The translations under genes were made by a program, and so were the position numbers. A stretch of DNA of 9,982 nucleotides from Chitinophagales bacterium. Lineage in GTDB: Bacteria; Bacteroidota; Bacteroidia; Chitinophagales; Chitinophagaceae. The stretch's first letter is position 1; each line of letters opens with the position of its first letter. The stretch is from positions 1 to 9,982 of the forward strand of contig JANXYS010000308.1 in assembly GCA_025355935.1 (NCBI GenBank). Reading direction: 5' to 3'. The notes below the pieces were generated by a model that was not told the DNA's origin, did not search any database, and was given only the letters and a program-made list of their open reading frames with translations. Shown one piece after another: positions 1-7,059 of the stretch.

Positions 1-704
1 GTATGGATGTTGCAGAAATGATCTTCAGACAGGTTGAACCAGGCTGCCGGTTTACAGGGTTCAAAATGGATGGAGACCCAATGCAGTTTGGAGAGAAGGC
101 ATTCGAAATAGAAGCGTACACGCACACGATTTTGAAATGCGAACGGCTGGTGTTAAATTCAATGCAACGAATGAGCGGCATAGCAACCCTTACACGGGAA
201 TATGTTAAGAAATTAGCGCCATACAGAACACGTTTGCTTGATACGCGTAAAACCACTCCGAATTTCCGGCTGCTCGAAAAGGAGGCCGTACGTATTGGGG
301 GTGGAGTTAATCATAGAATGGGATTATATGATATGATAATGTTGAAAGACAATCATATTGATTATAGCGGAGGTATAGAAAATGCCATCAATAAGGCATA
401 TGAGTATGTGAAAAGCCAGGGTTTAAATTTGAAAATAGAAGTAGAAACGCGCAGCCTTGATGATGTAAAGCGCGTTATGCAAACAGGAAAGGTTGACCGG
501 GTGATGCTTGACAACTTTTCACCGGAAAAAATAGCGGAGGCATTACTCATTATTGGCGGAAGGTATGAAACAGAAGCGAGTGGAGGTATTAATCTGGCTA
601 ATATCGAGCTTTATGCAGCAACGGGGGTTGATTTCATCTCGAGTGGCGCGGTCATCCACCAGGCTGTAAGTTTAGATCTTAGTTTAAAGGCAGTTATAAA
701 TTAG
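1..704 (+). CDS. nadC: Nicotinate-nucleotide diphosphorylase (carboxylating), 5'-truncated
   Basis: Quinolinate phosphoribosyltransferase: converts quinolinate and PRPP to nicotinate mononucleotide, CO2 and pyrophosphate in cytosolic de novo NAD synthesis. The visible 233 residues hold the family hallmarks in order: ER-x2-LN-x2-QR-x-SGIAT (47-62), DTRKTTP (80-86, phosphate/PRPP-binding loop), GGG-x-NHR-x-GL-x-D (99-110), LKDNH (114-118), IEVET (145-149), MLDN (168-171) and the C-terminal SGG (193-195) and SSGA (213-216) phosphate-binding loops. Full NadC is about 280-290 residues, so roughly 50 N-terminal residues lie left of the window. The Met at base 3 aligns inside the protein and is probably not the start; the open frame continues to the edge. 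The stop lies 4 bases before the SUI1-like gene, so the two are probably cotranscribed. Identification is firm. Confidence 0.96.
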   Translation, partial: MDVAEMIFRQVEPGCRFTGFKMDGDPMQFGEKAFEIEAYTHTILKCERLVLNSMQRMSGIATLTREYVKKLAPYRTRLLDTRKTTPNFRLLEKEAVRIGGGVNHRMGLYDMIMLKDNHIDYSGGIENAINKAYEYVKSQGLNLKIEVETRSLDDVKRVMQTGKVDRVMLDNFSPEKIAEALLIIGGRYETEASGGINLANIELYAATGVDFISSGAVIHQAVSLDLSLKAVIN

Positions 705-708
705 ACTG

Positions 709-1050
709 ATGGCAAAACTTAACAATCGGTCGTCGGGCCTGGTATATTCAACCGACCCTGAGTTTAAACTTTCGGGTGCCGAATCGGAGCAGGAAGAGAT
801 AGTAGAGCCAGGCCAGCAGTTATTAAAGATCAAACTTGAAACAAAACATCGGGCTGGTAAGGCAGTAACCCTCGTAGATAATTTTAGCGGGCCGATTGCG
901 TTAAAGGAGGAGCTGGGTAAGAAGTTAAAGACATTTTGCGGGACAGGGGGGTCAGTGAAGGATGGAGAAATTATTATCCAGGGTGATCATCGCGATAAGA
1001 TTGTGCAATGGCTTCATAAGAACGGTTACACTAAAGCGAAAAAAGTTTAG
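709..1050 (+). CDS. SUI1/eIF1-like translation initiation factor family protein (YciH type)
   Basis: A 113-residue protein with a C-terminal SUI1 fold. An acidic, probably flexible N-terminus (residues 1-36) is followed by the conserved core: KIKLETKHRAGKAVTLVDNF (40-59), LKEELGKKLKTFCGTGGSVKDG (65-86) and an IIIQGDHRDKI strand and helix (88-98). The GTGGSVKDG loop matches the family signature, which binds the ribosome in eIF1. Bacterial YciH-type proteins have been linked to start-site fidelity or to general translation inhibition under stress; the role in Bacteroidota is not settled. The ATG at 709 is 4 bases after nadC and suits the usual family length of about 105-120 residues. The 3' end overlaps by 4 bases the end of the frameshifted reverse-strand gene. 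Confidence 0.92.
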   Translation: MAKLNNRSSGLVYSTDPEFKLSGAESEQEEIVEPGQQLLKIKLETKHRAGKAVTLVDNFSGPIALKEELGKKLKTFCGTGGSVKDGEIIIQGDHRDKIVQWLHKNGYTKAKKV

Positions 1051-1276
1051 ATATCAGTCTGGTTGTTTTCACGAATACTTAGCGCTCGGCTTGGACACTG
1101 GTGAATCTGGCTGACGATGGTCAACTTGTCGGAATTAGCAGTAACAATCCAGGTTTTCGACGGGGGTCAAACACTAGCGGGAGGCCCTTAAAGCAAATGC
1201 CTGAGTGGACACATGAATTAGGTTGCCAAACTACAGTTATGTCTTCAGTCGGATATGTAAATATTTCTCTGGGCAT
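1047..1276 (-). pseudogene. Frameshifted Fer4_19 (YjdI-like) 4Fe-4S mono-cluster protein
   Basis: Read on the reverse strand from an ATG at 1276, the first frame encodes MPREIFTY...ITVVWQPNSCVHSGICFKGLPLVFDPRRKP. This carries the Fer4_19 signature (VVW.P..C.HS..C..GLP.VFD...RPW). It then runs into GLLLLIPTS and a stop at 1121. Restoring one T (an A on the + strand) around 1151 changes Pro-Gly to the expected Pro-Trp and opens a second frame: PWIVTANSDKLTIVSQIH, then QCPSRALSI, ending at TAA 1049-1047. The rebuilt protein is about 76 residues, the normal family size, with Cys-x5-Cys plus a third Cys in CPSRAL (usually CPSGAL, so Gly to Arg). The + strand open frame here (1101-1322) is a shadow. 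A longer start at 1336 is possible but adds residues without family similarity. Either a recently broken gene or a single-base sequence error. The intact family is thought to bind one Fe-S cluster; its role is unknown. Confidence 0.85.
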
Positions 1277-1334
1277 TGTTGGAATTATGATAAGCAAAAC
1301 TAGCGAGTCCAACACATTATAAAAAAAATAATTC

Positions 1335-1721
1335 ATGGTCAGTAAAGTTTCCGGGGGGGTTAAGGTTTCGGTCGAAACGTTTTATCAGCCGGAATACAGT
1401 AATCCTGTTAATGGCGAGTTTATGTTTGCGTACAGGATAACGTTGGAGAATAATAATGCATTCCCGGTGAAGTTAATCAGTCGCCACTGGCATATTTTTG
1501 ATAGCAATGGTACAAAAAAGGAAGTGGTAGGCGACGGGGTTGTTGGGGTACAGCCACTTATTAATCCGGCTGCAACTTACCAGTATGTGAGTGGCTGCAA
1601 CCTTAAAAGTGAAATGGGCAAGATGTTTGGAACTTACCTTGTTGAAAACGTTCATAACAAGAGTATTTTTTCAGTAAGTATTCCATCTTTTGATCTTCAC
1701 GCACCCTTCAAGATGAACTGA
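1335..1721 (+). CDS. apaG: ApaG (DUF525) family protein
   Basis: A 128-residue single-domain protein spanning the full ApaG length (about 125-130). Visible family features are the opening VSGGVKVSVETFYQPEYSNP (5-24), the FAYRITLEN strand (31-39), RHWHIFDSNG (50-59), and the signature VVGDGVVGVQPLINP (64-78) followed by YQYVSGCNL (82-90) and GKMFGTY (95-101). ApaG has an FN3-like beta-sandwich fold. Enterobacterial apaG was linked to Co2+ resistance and Mg2+ efflux, but its biochemical role is unclear; the same domain occurs in some F-box proteins. The ATG at 1335 gives the usual N-terminus; the leader is A-rich with no Shine-Dalgarno match. The start lies within 60 bases of the start of the divergent broken Fer4_19 gene. 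A run of seven G covers codons 7-8 plus the next base. Confidence 0.94.
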   Translation: MVSKVSGGVKVSVETFYQPEYSNPVNGEFMFAYRITLENNNAFPVKLISRHWHIFDSNGTKKEVVGDGVVGVQPLINPAATYQYVSGCNLKSEMGKMFGTYLVENVHNKSIFSVSIPSFDLHAPFKMN

Positions 1722-1765
1722 TGCTGCTGCTTTAGCGTATATTTACTGTCATTTAAAAAGGGCTA

Positions 1766-1800
1766 TTTGATATTTTTTTTTAGGGATCATATTATCGTTG
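1766..1800 (+). promoter_or_regulatory. Candidate Bacteroidota-type promoter for the desaturase gene
   Basis: TTTG at 1766-1769 could be a -33 element and TATCGTTG at 1793-1800 a -7 element (consensus TAnnTTTG, one mismatch). The 23-base spacer is longer than the usual 19-21. A run of nine T (1773-1781) lies between. It is the best match in the apaG-desaturase gap, but weak. Confidence 0.3.
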
Positions 1801-1843
1801 AAAAAAAATCCTTTAATTGCAATCAAAAATCCACACTTACCAT

Positions 1844-2950
1844 ATGGCAAAAATTACCTTTAACAACAAGAATAACGAGTTTTATACCAGTTTGAAGTTT
1901 AGTGTTGATGCATATTTCAGGGATAATAACCTTGAGAAAACGGGTGACTGGAGGTTATTTACGAAGACAATTGTGCTCGGTGCTGCTATGCTGTTAATGT
2001 ACCTGACATTAATGCTCCTACCGGTAAGCGTTATACCTGCGATTTTGCTGTGTATTGGGATGGGGTTTACCGCAGCCTGCATAGGATTTAGTGTGATGCA
2101 CGACGCCAATCACGGTAGTTATAGTCCCAATCAAAAGTTAAATGATGCGCTCGGCCTTTCTGCAAACGCACTCGGCGCAAGCTCTTATTTCTGGAAGCAA
2201 AAGCATAATATCATTCATCATACTTACACGAATGTTGATGGCATAGACGACGATATTGCGAAAAGCCCTATCATTCGTCAATGTGAAAGTCAGAAATGGG
2301 TACCCGCGCATAAAGTTCAGCATCTTTACCTGGTTCCGGTTTACTCTCTTTCTTCCATTTTCTGGATATTCGTAATGGATTTTACCAAATATTTTACCCG
2401 TAAAATATATACTACGGAAGCCTGGAAAATGTCTACAAAGAACCACATCATTTTCTGGCTTACGAAGTTGCATTATGCCATTACTTTCATAGCTATTCCC
2501 ATGTATGTATGGGGCTGGCAGGCCTGGATCATTGGATTTTTTGTGATGAATGCAGCAATGGGGTTAACATTGTCGTTAGTATTTCAGCTGGCGCATGTCG
2601 TAGAAAATACAGAATTCGAGAATATTGCTTTAGATGAAAGTAAACACCTGGAGACTGCGTGGGCTGAACACCAAATTCGCACAACTGCAAATTTTGCAAT
2701 GGGCAATAAAGTTATTTCATGGTTTGTGGGAGGTTTGAACTACCAAATCGAGCATCATCTCTTCCCCCGTGTTAGTCATGTACATTATCCGGCCATCAGT
2801 AAGCTCGTTCAGGAAAAGTGTAAACAGTACGGGTTGCCTTACAATCAATATGAAACTTTTTCCAGCGCCCTTGCGTCGCATTTTAGGGTTATGAAGCAAT
2901 TAGGAGAAAGACCGGTGGAGGTTGCTCTTGAAACGCAACAGGCAGCATAA
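1844..2950 (+). CDS. Membrane fatty-acid desaturase (acyl-lipid/acyl-CoA, front-end type)
   Basis: An integral-membrane di-iron desaturase that would insert a double bond into fatty acyl chains using O2 and an electron donor. From the ATG at 1844 (368 residues) the three histidine boxes are HDANH (86-90), HNIIHH (121-126) and QIEHH (301-305). The Gln in the third box is typical of front-end (delta-5/delta-6-like, linoleoyl-CoA desaturase family) enzymes. Hydrophobic stretches at about 42-82, 168-182, 212-232 and 233-252 fit four membrane spans with the His boxes on the cytosolic side. No cytochrome b5 domain is fused, so a separate electron carrier is needed. An in-frame TTG at 1817 would add nine residues, but the ATG gives the more typical start. 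The gene has its own probable promoter and terminator. Regiospecificity and substrate cannot be read from sequence. Confidence 0.94.
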   Translation: MAKITFNNKNNEFYTSLKFSVDAYFRDNNLEKTGDWRLFTKTIVLGAAMLLMYLTLMLLPVSVIPAILLCIGMGFTAACIGFSVMHDANHGSYSPNQKLNDALGLSANALGASSYFWKQKHNIIHHTYTNVDGIDDDIAKSPIIRQCESQKWVPAHKVQHLYLVPVYSLSSIFWIFVMDFTKYFTRKIYTTEAWKMSTKNHIIFWLTKLHYAITFIAIPMYVWGWQAWIIGFFVMNAAMGLTLSLVFQLAHVVENTEFENIALDESKHLETAWAEHQIRTTANFAMGNKVISWFVGGLNYQIEHHLFPRVSHVHYPAISKLVQEKCKQYGLPYNQYETFSSALASHFRVMKQLGERPVEVALETQQAA

Positions 2951-2967
2951 AAAATTATGATCACTTT

Positions 2968-2990
2968 AAGCACCCTCTGGGTGCTTTTTT
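2968..2990 (+). terminator. Rho-independent terminator of the desaturase gene
   Basis: Perfect 8-bp stem AAGCACCC / GGGTGCTT with a TCT loop, followed by a T run to 2990, starting 17 bases after the desaturase stop. It sits in the convergent gap with gldB. On the reverse strand no T run follows the stem directly, so it should act mainly on the + strand transcript. Confidence 0.9.
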
Positions 2991-3017
2991 AATACCAGGC
3001 TAGTTTCGCAATTATGG

Positions 3018-4028
3018 TTAGGGCTTATATTTAGCCTGCTGGAAAAGTTGCTCAGGATCCATTTGCATCAGGGACCTGAGCTCGGTCTTCGGGTTTTTAT
3101 CCATAAACTTCTTTACAATCTGCCATCCGGCAAATGAACCGATATTGCCTGGGGAAGCATCACCAAGCTCCGGCGTTTTAGGTCCTTCGCCTACATAATT
3201 TTTAATGACATTATAGTCGATCGTTTGAAGAAAATTATTCTGCACAAAAAGGTTCCAAATGTTTGATTCGTGATCATAGCATTCTTTGAGTTGTTTCTCT
3301 GAATAACCTATCAGTTTATATTCGGCAGTACGCGGTAGAAATTTGTTGAGAAGGTATAAACGCCTTCCTTTCTCTACCATCTGGATCAACAAACTTTTGT
3401 CTTCTGCTTTTTCGGGGTACATATCCAGCACAATATTCTTTAATGCATTCACAGCTATATAATCAGGCCCAAAGCGCTGTGTAATATACTCGGGATAGGT
3501 TTCCTGCACCCACACCGTTTTGTATGAACTAAAGTTATTGCCGAGATGCTGATGAAGCCCGATGTAAAAAACGCCTTCGTCAAGTATATCCCCAAAGCCG
3601 TCAAGGGGGCCAATGTAAGTAATAATTTTAGCTGGTATTTTATAAGAAGGAAAATAATAAGAAACATATTGCAGGCCCTTCTTTATCTCCGCTTCAAACG
3701 TTTTGAAATCAGCAAATACTTTCTCACTGCTGTCAAAAACATTTCTGTATGAAGTAATAAAATTTTTTACGTAGCCTGACAGGGAATCAGCCCGCCAGGA
3801 GGTATCAACATTTAAAATTGTGCCGAGGAAGGTTTGTGTAAAAACCGGATATTGACGTTCAAGGCTGGCAATTGCAGGCTGCAGCTGGTTGGTATCTGCC
3901 CTGAAGAGATCGCGTTCAAAACGCTGGGTACTCAATTGTATGGTGATATTATCGACGTTAGGAATTTTACTATTATTACATGCAGAGAGGAGGCTAACAA
4001 CAACCATTAAACTAAACAGTAAACGCAT
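3018..4028 (-). CDS. gldB: Gliding motility lipoprotein GldB
   Basis: A 336-residue lipoprotein: short hydrophobic signal (residues 2-16) and lipobox LLSAC with the lipidated Cys at 17, followed by NNSK without an acidic cluster, so a surface-export signal is not evident (inference). GldB-family features are the early ITIQLSTQRFERDLF (28-42), YIGLHQHLG (155-163), ETYPEYITQRFGPDYI (176-191), MVEKGRRLYLLNKFLP (217-232), HESNIW (253-258) and the C-terminal SPGNIGSFAGWQIVKKFM (292-309). In Flavobacterium johnsoniae GldB is needed for gliding and is associated with the type IX secretion/gliding machinery; homologues also occur in non-gliding Bacteroidota. The gene is divergent from nadE (132-base gap) and convergent with the desaturase. 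gldC, the usual partner in Flavobacterium, is not in this window. Confidence 0.93.
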   Translation of the reverse strand: MRLLFSLMVVVSLLSACNNSKIPNVDNITIQLSTQRFERDLFRADTNQLQPAIASLERQYPVFTQTFLGTILNVDTSWRADSLSGYVKNFITSYRNVFDSSEKVFADFKTFEAEIKKGLQYVSYYFPSYKIPAKIITYIGPLDGFGDILDEGVFYIGLHQHLGNNFSSYKTVWVQETYPEYITQRFGPDYIAVNALKNIVLDMYPEKAEDKSLLIQMVEKGRRLYLLNKFLPRTAEYKLIGYSEKQLKECYDHESNIWNLFVQNNFLQTIDYNVIKNYVGEGPKTPELGDASPGNIGSFAGWQIVKKFMDKNPKTELRSLMQMDPEQLFQQAKYKP

Positions 4029-4044
4029 AAACAGATGATTTAAC

Positions 4045-4077
4045 TTTGCAAAAGAAAGCTATAATTTAATAAAGTTG
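4045..4077 (+). promoter_or_regulatory. Candidate Bacteroidota-type promoter for nadE
   Basis: TTTG at 4045-4048, a 21-base spacer, then TAAAGTTG at 4070-4077. This matches the -33 TTTG / -7 TAnnTTTG pattern with one mismatch and normal spacing. Transcription would start around 4083, giving a leader of about 78 bases before the nadE ATG. It lies in the divergent gldB-nadE gap. Confidence 0.4.
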
Positions 4078-4160
4078 TTATTAATAATCGGTGGTTATGT
4101 TGCGGAAGGCCCAGGGCCCCAAAAGAATCCGATCTTAAACTGACACTTAAAGTTATTATC

Positions 4161-5843
4161 ATGAAAATATTTCTTGCTCAGCAAAATTACCACGTGGGCA
4201 ATTTTGAAAGCAATACTGCTAAAATTATACAGGCTATTGAAGTAGCGAAAGCGGGCGGTGGCGACCTGGTGATATTTAGTGAATTAAGTGTTTGTGCTTA
4301 TCCTCCCCGCGACTTTTTATATTTTAAAGATTTTATCGACAAGTGTTATGCAGCCATTGATCTTATTAAAACCCATGCCAGGGGTATAGCTGTACTGGTT
4401 GGCGGGCCTCACCGTAATACATCAGTAATGGGAAAAGACCTTTTTAATGCCGCTTATTTCCTGGAGGAAGGAGAAATCAAACAGGTTATTCATAAAACCT
4501 GTCTGCCTACTTATGATGTCTTTGACGAAGACCGTTATTTTGAACCTGCTACTGATTGGAAAGTAGTGGAATACAAAGACAAAAGGATTGCGGTAACCAT
4601 TTGTGAAGATATTTGGAACCTTGGCAATAATCCGTTGTACACCGATTGTCCGATGGACAACCTCATACAGCAGGAACCAGATTTTATGGTGAATCTTTCG
4701 GCATCGCCGTTTGATTACACGCATGATGAAGATCGAAAGGTTGCGGTGAAGGCAAATGTATTGAAGTATGGCCTGCCGATGTTTTATTGCAATGGGGTAG
4801 GCAGCCAGACTGAGGTGGTTTTTGATGGCACGTCCCTGGTTTTTGATAAGGATGCGAACCTTCGCGGAAAGTTGCGAAGCTTTGCGGAAGATCTGCAGGG
4901 CTTTAAGCTGGAAGAGGATGGAAGCATCAACGTCCCGGTAATTGAGGCATTTCATCAGATCTCCGATAAAGACATGAACCCTGCAGCACTTGAACCTGCT
5001 TTACATATTGAACAGGTCTACCAGGCACTGGTTATGGGCATCAAAGATTATTTTAATAAAATGGGCTTTACAAAAGCAATACTTGGCAGCAGCGGAGGAA
5101 TAGACAGTGCAGTTACGCTGGCGCTCGCCTGCGAAGCACTGGGCGCTGAAAATGTATTAAGCGTTTTGCTTCCTTCAGAATATTCAACTTTGCACTCCGT
5201 GGATGATGCGGAGGCGCTAAGTAAAAATCTAAATAGTCCGTATCACATCATCCCGATAAAAGATATCTACGTAAGTTTCCTTCTTGCATTAAAGCCCCAG
5301 TTCAAAGATCTGCCCTTCAGCGTGGCAGAAGAAAACATCCAAAGCAGAACAAGAGGAAACTTACTGATGGCAATTGCCAATAAATTTGGTTACATACTTT
5401 TAAATACCTCTAACAAAAGTGAATTAAGTACAGGGTATGGGACCCTCTATGGCGATATGGCCGGCGGTATCGGCGTGTTAGGCGACTGCTATAAGTTACA
5501 GATTTATGAACTGGCGAAATTCATCAATCGCGATAAAGAAATAATTCCCGTCAACATCATTAGCAAAGCTCCAAGTGCAGAGTTGCGGCCTGGCCAAAAA
5601 GACAGCGATAGTTTGCCGCCTTACGAAGTGCTTGACAAAATTCTCTACCAGTACATTGAACAAACTAAAGGTCCTGACGAGATTAAAACTCTTGGTTATG
5701 ATGCCGCCCTCGTAGACAGGATACTAAAAATGGTAAATACAAACGAATATAAACGCAACCAATTCTGCCCGATCATTCGTGTTTCACCGAAGGCATTCGG
5801 AGTAGGGAGGAGGTTGCCGATTGTTGCTAAATATTTAAGTTAG
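4161..5843 (+). CDS. nadE: Glutamine-dependent NAD+ synthetase
   Basis: A 560-residue two-domain cytosolic enzyme that amidates nicotinate adenine dinucleotide to NAD+, using ATP and ammonia released from glutamine. The N-terminal nitrilase-type glutaminase domain (about 1-270) shows the Glu-Lys-Cys triad: E41 (FSELSVCAYPPRD), K112 (HKTCLPTYDVFDEDRYF) and C148 (TICEDIW). The synthetase domain (about 285-560) carries the PP-loop SGGIDS (311-316), ENIQSRTRGN (391-400), NTSNKSELSTGYGTLYGDMAGG (415-436) and PSAELRPGQKDSDSLPPYE (471-489). Length and motifs match the shorter two-domain NadE common in bacteria. The ATG at 4161 gives the expected MKIFLAQQNYHVGN start. It is transcribed alone, divergent from gldB, and a stem-loop overlaps its stop codon. 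Confidence 0.97.
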   Translation: MKIFLAQQNYHVGNFESNTAKIIQAIEVAKAGGGDLVIFSELSVCAYPPRDFLYFKDFIDKCYAAIDLIKTHARGIAVLVGGPHRNTSVMGKDLFNAAYFLEEGEIKQVIHKTCLPTYDVFDEDRYFEPATDWKVVEYKDKRIAVTICEDIWNLGNNPLYTDCPMDNLIQQEPDFMVNLSASPFDYTHDEDRKVAVKANVLKYGLPMFYCNGVGSQTEVVFDGTSLVFDKDANLRGKLRSFAEDLQGFKLEEDGSINVPVIEAFHQISDKDMNPAALEPALHIEQVYQALVMGIKDYFNKMGFTKAILGSSGGIDSAVTLALACEALGAENVLSVLLPSEYSTLHSVDDAEALSKNLNSPYHIIPIKDIYVSFLLALKPQFKDLPFSVAEENIQSRTRGNLLMAIANKFGYILLNTSNKSELSTGYGTLYGDMAGGIGVLGDCYKLQIYELAKFINRDKEIIPVNIISKAPSAELRPGQKDSDSLPPYEVLDKILYQYIEQTKGPDEIKTLGYDAALVDRILKMVNTNEYKRNQFCPIIRVSPKAFGVGRRLPIVAKYLS

Positions 5844-5865
5844 TGCGCAATTATAATGTGCACTA
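5841..5865 (+). terminator. Stem-loop at the nadE stop codon (possible terminator without T run)
   Basis: TAGTGCGCA (5841-5849) pairs with TGTGCACTA (5857-5865) around a 7-base loop ATTATAA, with one G-T pair. The stem includes the TAG stop codon of nadE. No T run follows, so it may be an mRNA 3'-end or processing structure rather than a classical terminator. Confidence 0.4.
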
Positions 5866-5953
5866 TCAGCAATTACGTAACCTGCATTTTCTCCCGGAGA
5901 ATAGTCACTTCACCTTGAAAAGCGGTAGATTCAGCATTTAACAATGTTTTTCG

Positions 5954-5979
5954 ATGCTATTGTTAGTGGCAGCATTTTT
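5954..5979 (+). terminator. Weak candidate terminator between nadE and moxR
   Basis: ATGCT (5954-5958) and AGCAT (5971-5975) form a short 5-bp stem with a 12-base loop, followed by a five-T run. The stem is short, so this is only a possible 3' end for the nadE transcript. The rest of the 184-base nadE-moxR gap shows no gene. Confidence 0.25.
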
Positions 5980-6027
5980 GTTTAATAGTAGTTCGTAATT
6001 TGCAACATTAGAAAAAACCAGATACGT

Positions 6028-7029
6028 ATGCTACAAACCGCAGAGGATATTCGCCTCTTGAACGATAAGATTGGCCATTCATCAGGATTTATTACAAGGA
6101 TCAATGACGAGTTAGGTAAAGTAATTGTTGGCCAGCAGGGGATGATTGAAAGGCTGCTGATTGGTTTATTAAGTAATGGGCACGTGTTGCTTGAAGGAGT
6201 GCCCGGACTGGCAAAAACGCTTGCAATTAAGTCGTTATCCCAAACCATTATGGCGCAGTTTAGTCGTATCCAGTTTACGCCCGATCTACTGCCAGCCGAT
6301 GTAATAGGTACCATGATTTACCAGCAACAGAAGAACGAGTTTGTTGTTCGCAAGGGTCCTATATTCGCCAACTTTATTTTAGCGGATGAAATAAACAGGG
6401 CGCCTGCAAAAGTGCAGAGTGCATTGCTTGAAGCCATGCAGGAGCGACAGGTGACTATCGGAGATACAAGTTATAAATTACAGGAACCCTTCCTGGTGCT
6501 TGCTACACAAAATCCAATTGAACAGGAGGGAACATATCCACTCCCTGAAGCGCAGGTAGACAGGTTTATGTTAAAGGTTGTTGTCGGCTATCCTACCAAA
6601 CAGGACGAGCAGATGATTATTCGGCAGAACACGATGGGACTGGTAGCACCAACAATAAATCCGGTCGCCTCCACATCCGAAATCCTTACTGCAAAGGAAC
6701 TGGTGCGCCAGGTGTATGTTGATGAAAAAGTTGAAAACTATATTCTGGATATCGTGTTTGCCACCCGCTTCCCGGATAAATATAACCTCCAGAAATTGAA
6801 GCCCCTTATTGGTTTCGGGGGTTCACCACGTGCAAGTATAAATCTTGCCCTTGCTTCCAAAGCATACGCTTATCTAAACAAACGTGGCTATGTAATTCCC
6901 GAAGATGTTCGTAATATTTGTAAAGATGTGTTGAGGCACAGGATAGGTTTAACCTACGAAGCCGAAGCAGAGAACGTAAATGTTGAAGATATCATTGAAG
7001 AGATACTGCGGACGGTAAACGTACCATAA
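6028..7029 (+). CDS. MoxR-family AAA+ ATPase of the Bat operon
   Basis: A 333-residue cytosolic AAA+ ATPase thought to act as a chaperone that remodels or activates partner proteins with VWA domains. Visible motifs are Walker A GVPGLAKT (57-64), Walker B FILADE (116-121) followed by INRAPAKVQSALLEAMQE, sensor 1 ATQNP (159-163), the MoxR stretch EQEGTYPLPEAQVDRF (165-180) with R179 as the likely Arg finger, and GFGGSPRASINLALASKA as sensor 2 in the C-terminal lid. The length of 320-335 is typical. The ATG at 6028 gives the usual MLQTAEDIRLLNDKI-type N-terminus. It is the first of four same-strand genes with gaps of 30, 18 and 1 bases, so it should be cotranscribed with DUF58, BatD-like and BatA. 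No convincing promoter consensus was found upstream. The family call is firm; the exact client is unknown. Confidence 0.95.
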   Translation: MLQTAEDIRLLNDKIGHSSGFITRINDELGKVIVGQQGMIERLLIGLLSNGHVLLEGVPGLAKTLAIKSLSQTIMAQFSRIQFTPDLLPADVIGTMIYQQQKNEFVVRKGPIFANFILADEINRAPAKVQSALLEAMQERQVTIGDTSYKLQEPFLVLATQNPIEQEGTYPLPEAQVDRFMLKVVVGYPTKQDEQMIIRQNTMGLVAPTINPVASTSEILTAKELVRQVYVDEKVENYILDIVFATRFPDKYNLQKLKPLIGFGGSPRASINLALASKAYAYLNKRGYVIPEDVRNICKDVLRHRIGLTYEAEAENVNVEDIIEEILRTVNVP

Positions 7030-7059
7030 GCCTGAAGTGTTATATTTTAAAATAAGCAG

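Noticed and set aside
1140..1180. Slight resemblance of CCAGG...TTCGACGGGGG to a tmRNA 5' region
   Set aside because: There is no matching tRNA-like 3' end, no tag ORF and too little length; the bases are accounted for by the Fer4_19 coding sequence on the other strand.
1101..1322. A + strand open frame of 73 residues between the SUI1-like gene and apaG
   Set aside because: It has no recognisable motif and a GTG start, and it lies antisense to the frameshifted Fer4_19 gene, which explains the stretch better.
1121..1336. Reverse-strand open frame of 71 residues taken as an intact small gene
   Set aside because: Only its middle matches Fer4_19. The last nine residues come from the wrong frame after the missing base, and the first 20 residues show no family similarity.
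1817..1843. TTG start that would extend the desaturase by nine residues
   Set aside because: The ATG at 1844 is the better start; the extension has no typical desaturase N-terminal sequence.
4422..4955. Long reverse-strand open frame (177 residues) inside nadE
   Set aside because: It is a shadow of nadE, whose catalytic motifs are continuous through the same stretch; the antisense product has no recognisable domain.
5977..6003. TTTG ... TAATTTG before moxR as a promoter
   Set aside because: The spacer is only 15 bases and the -7 element fits TAnnTTTG poorly.
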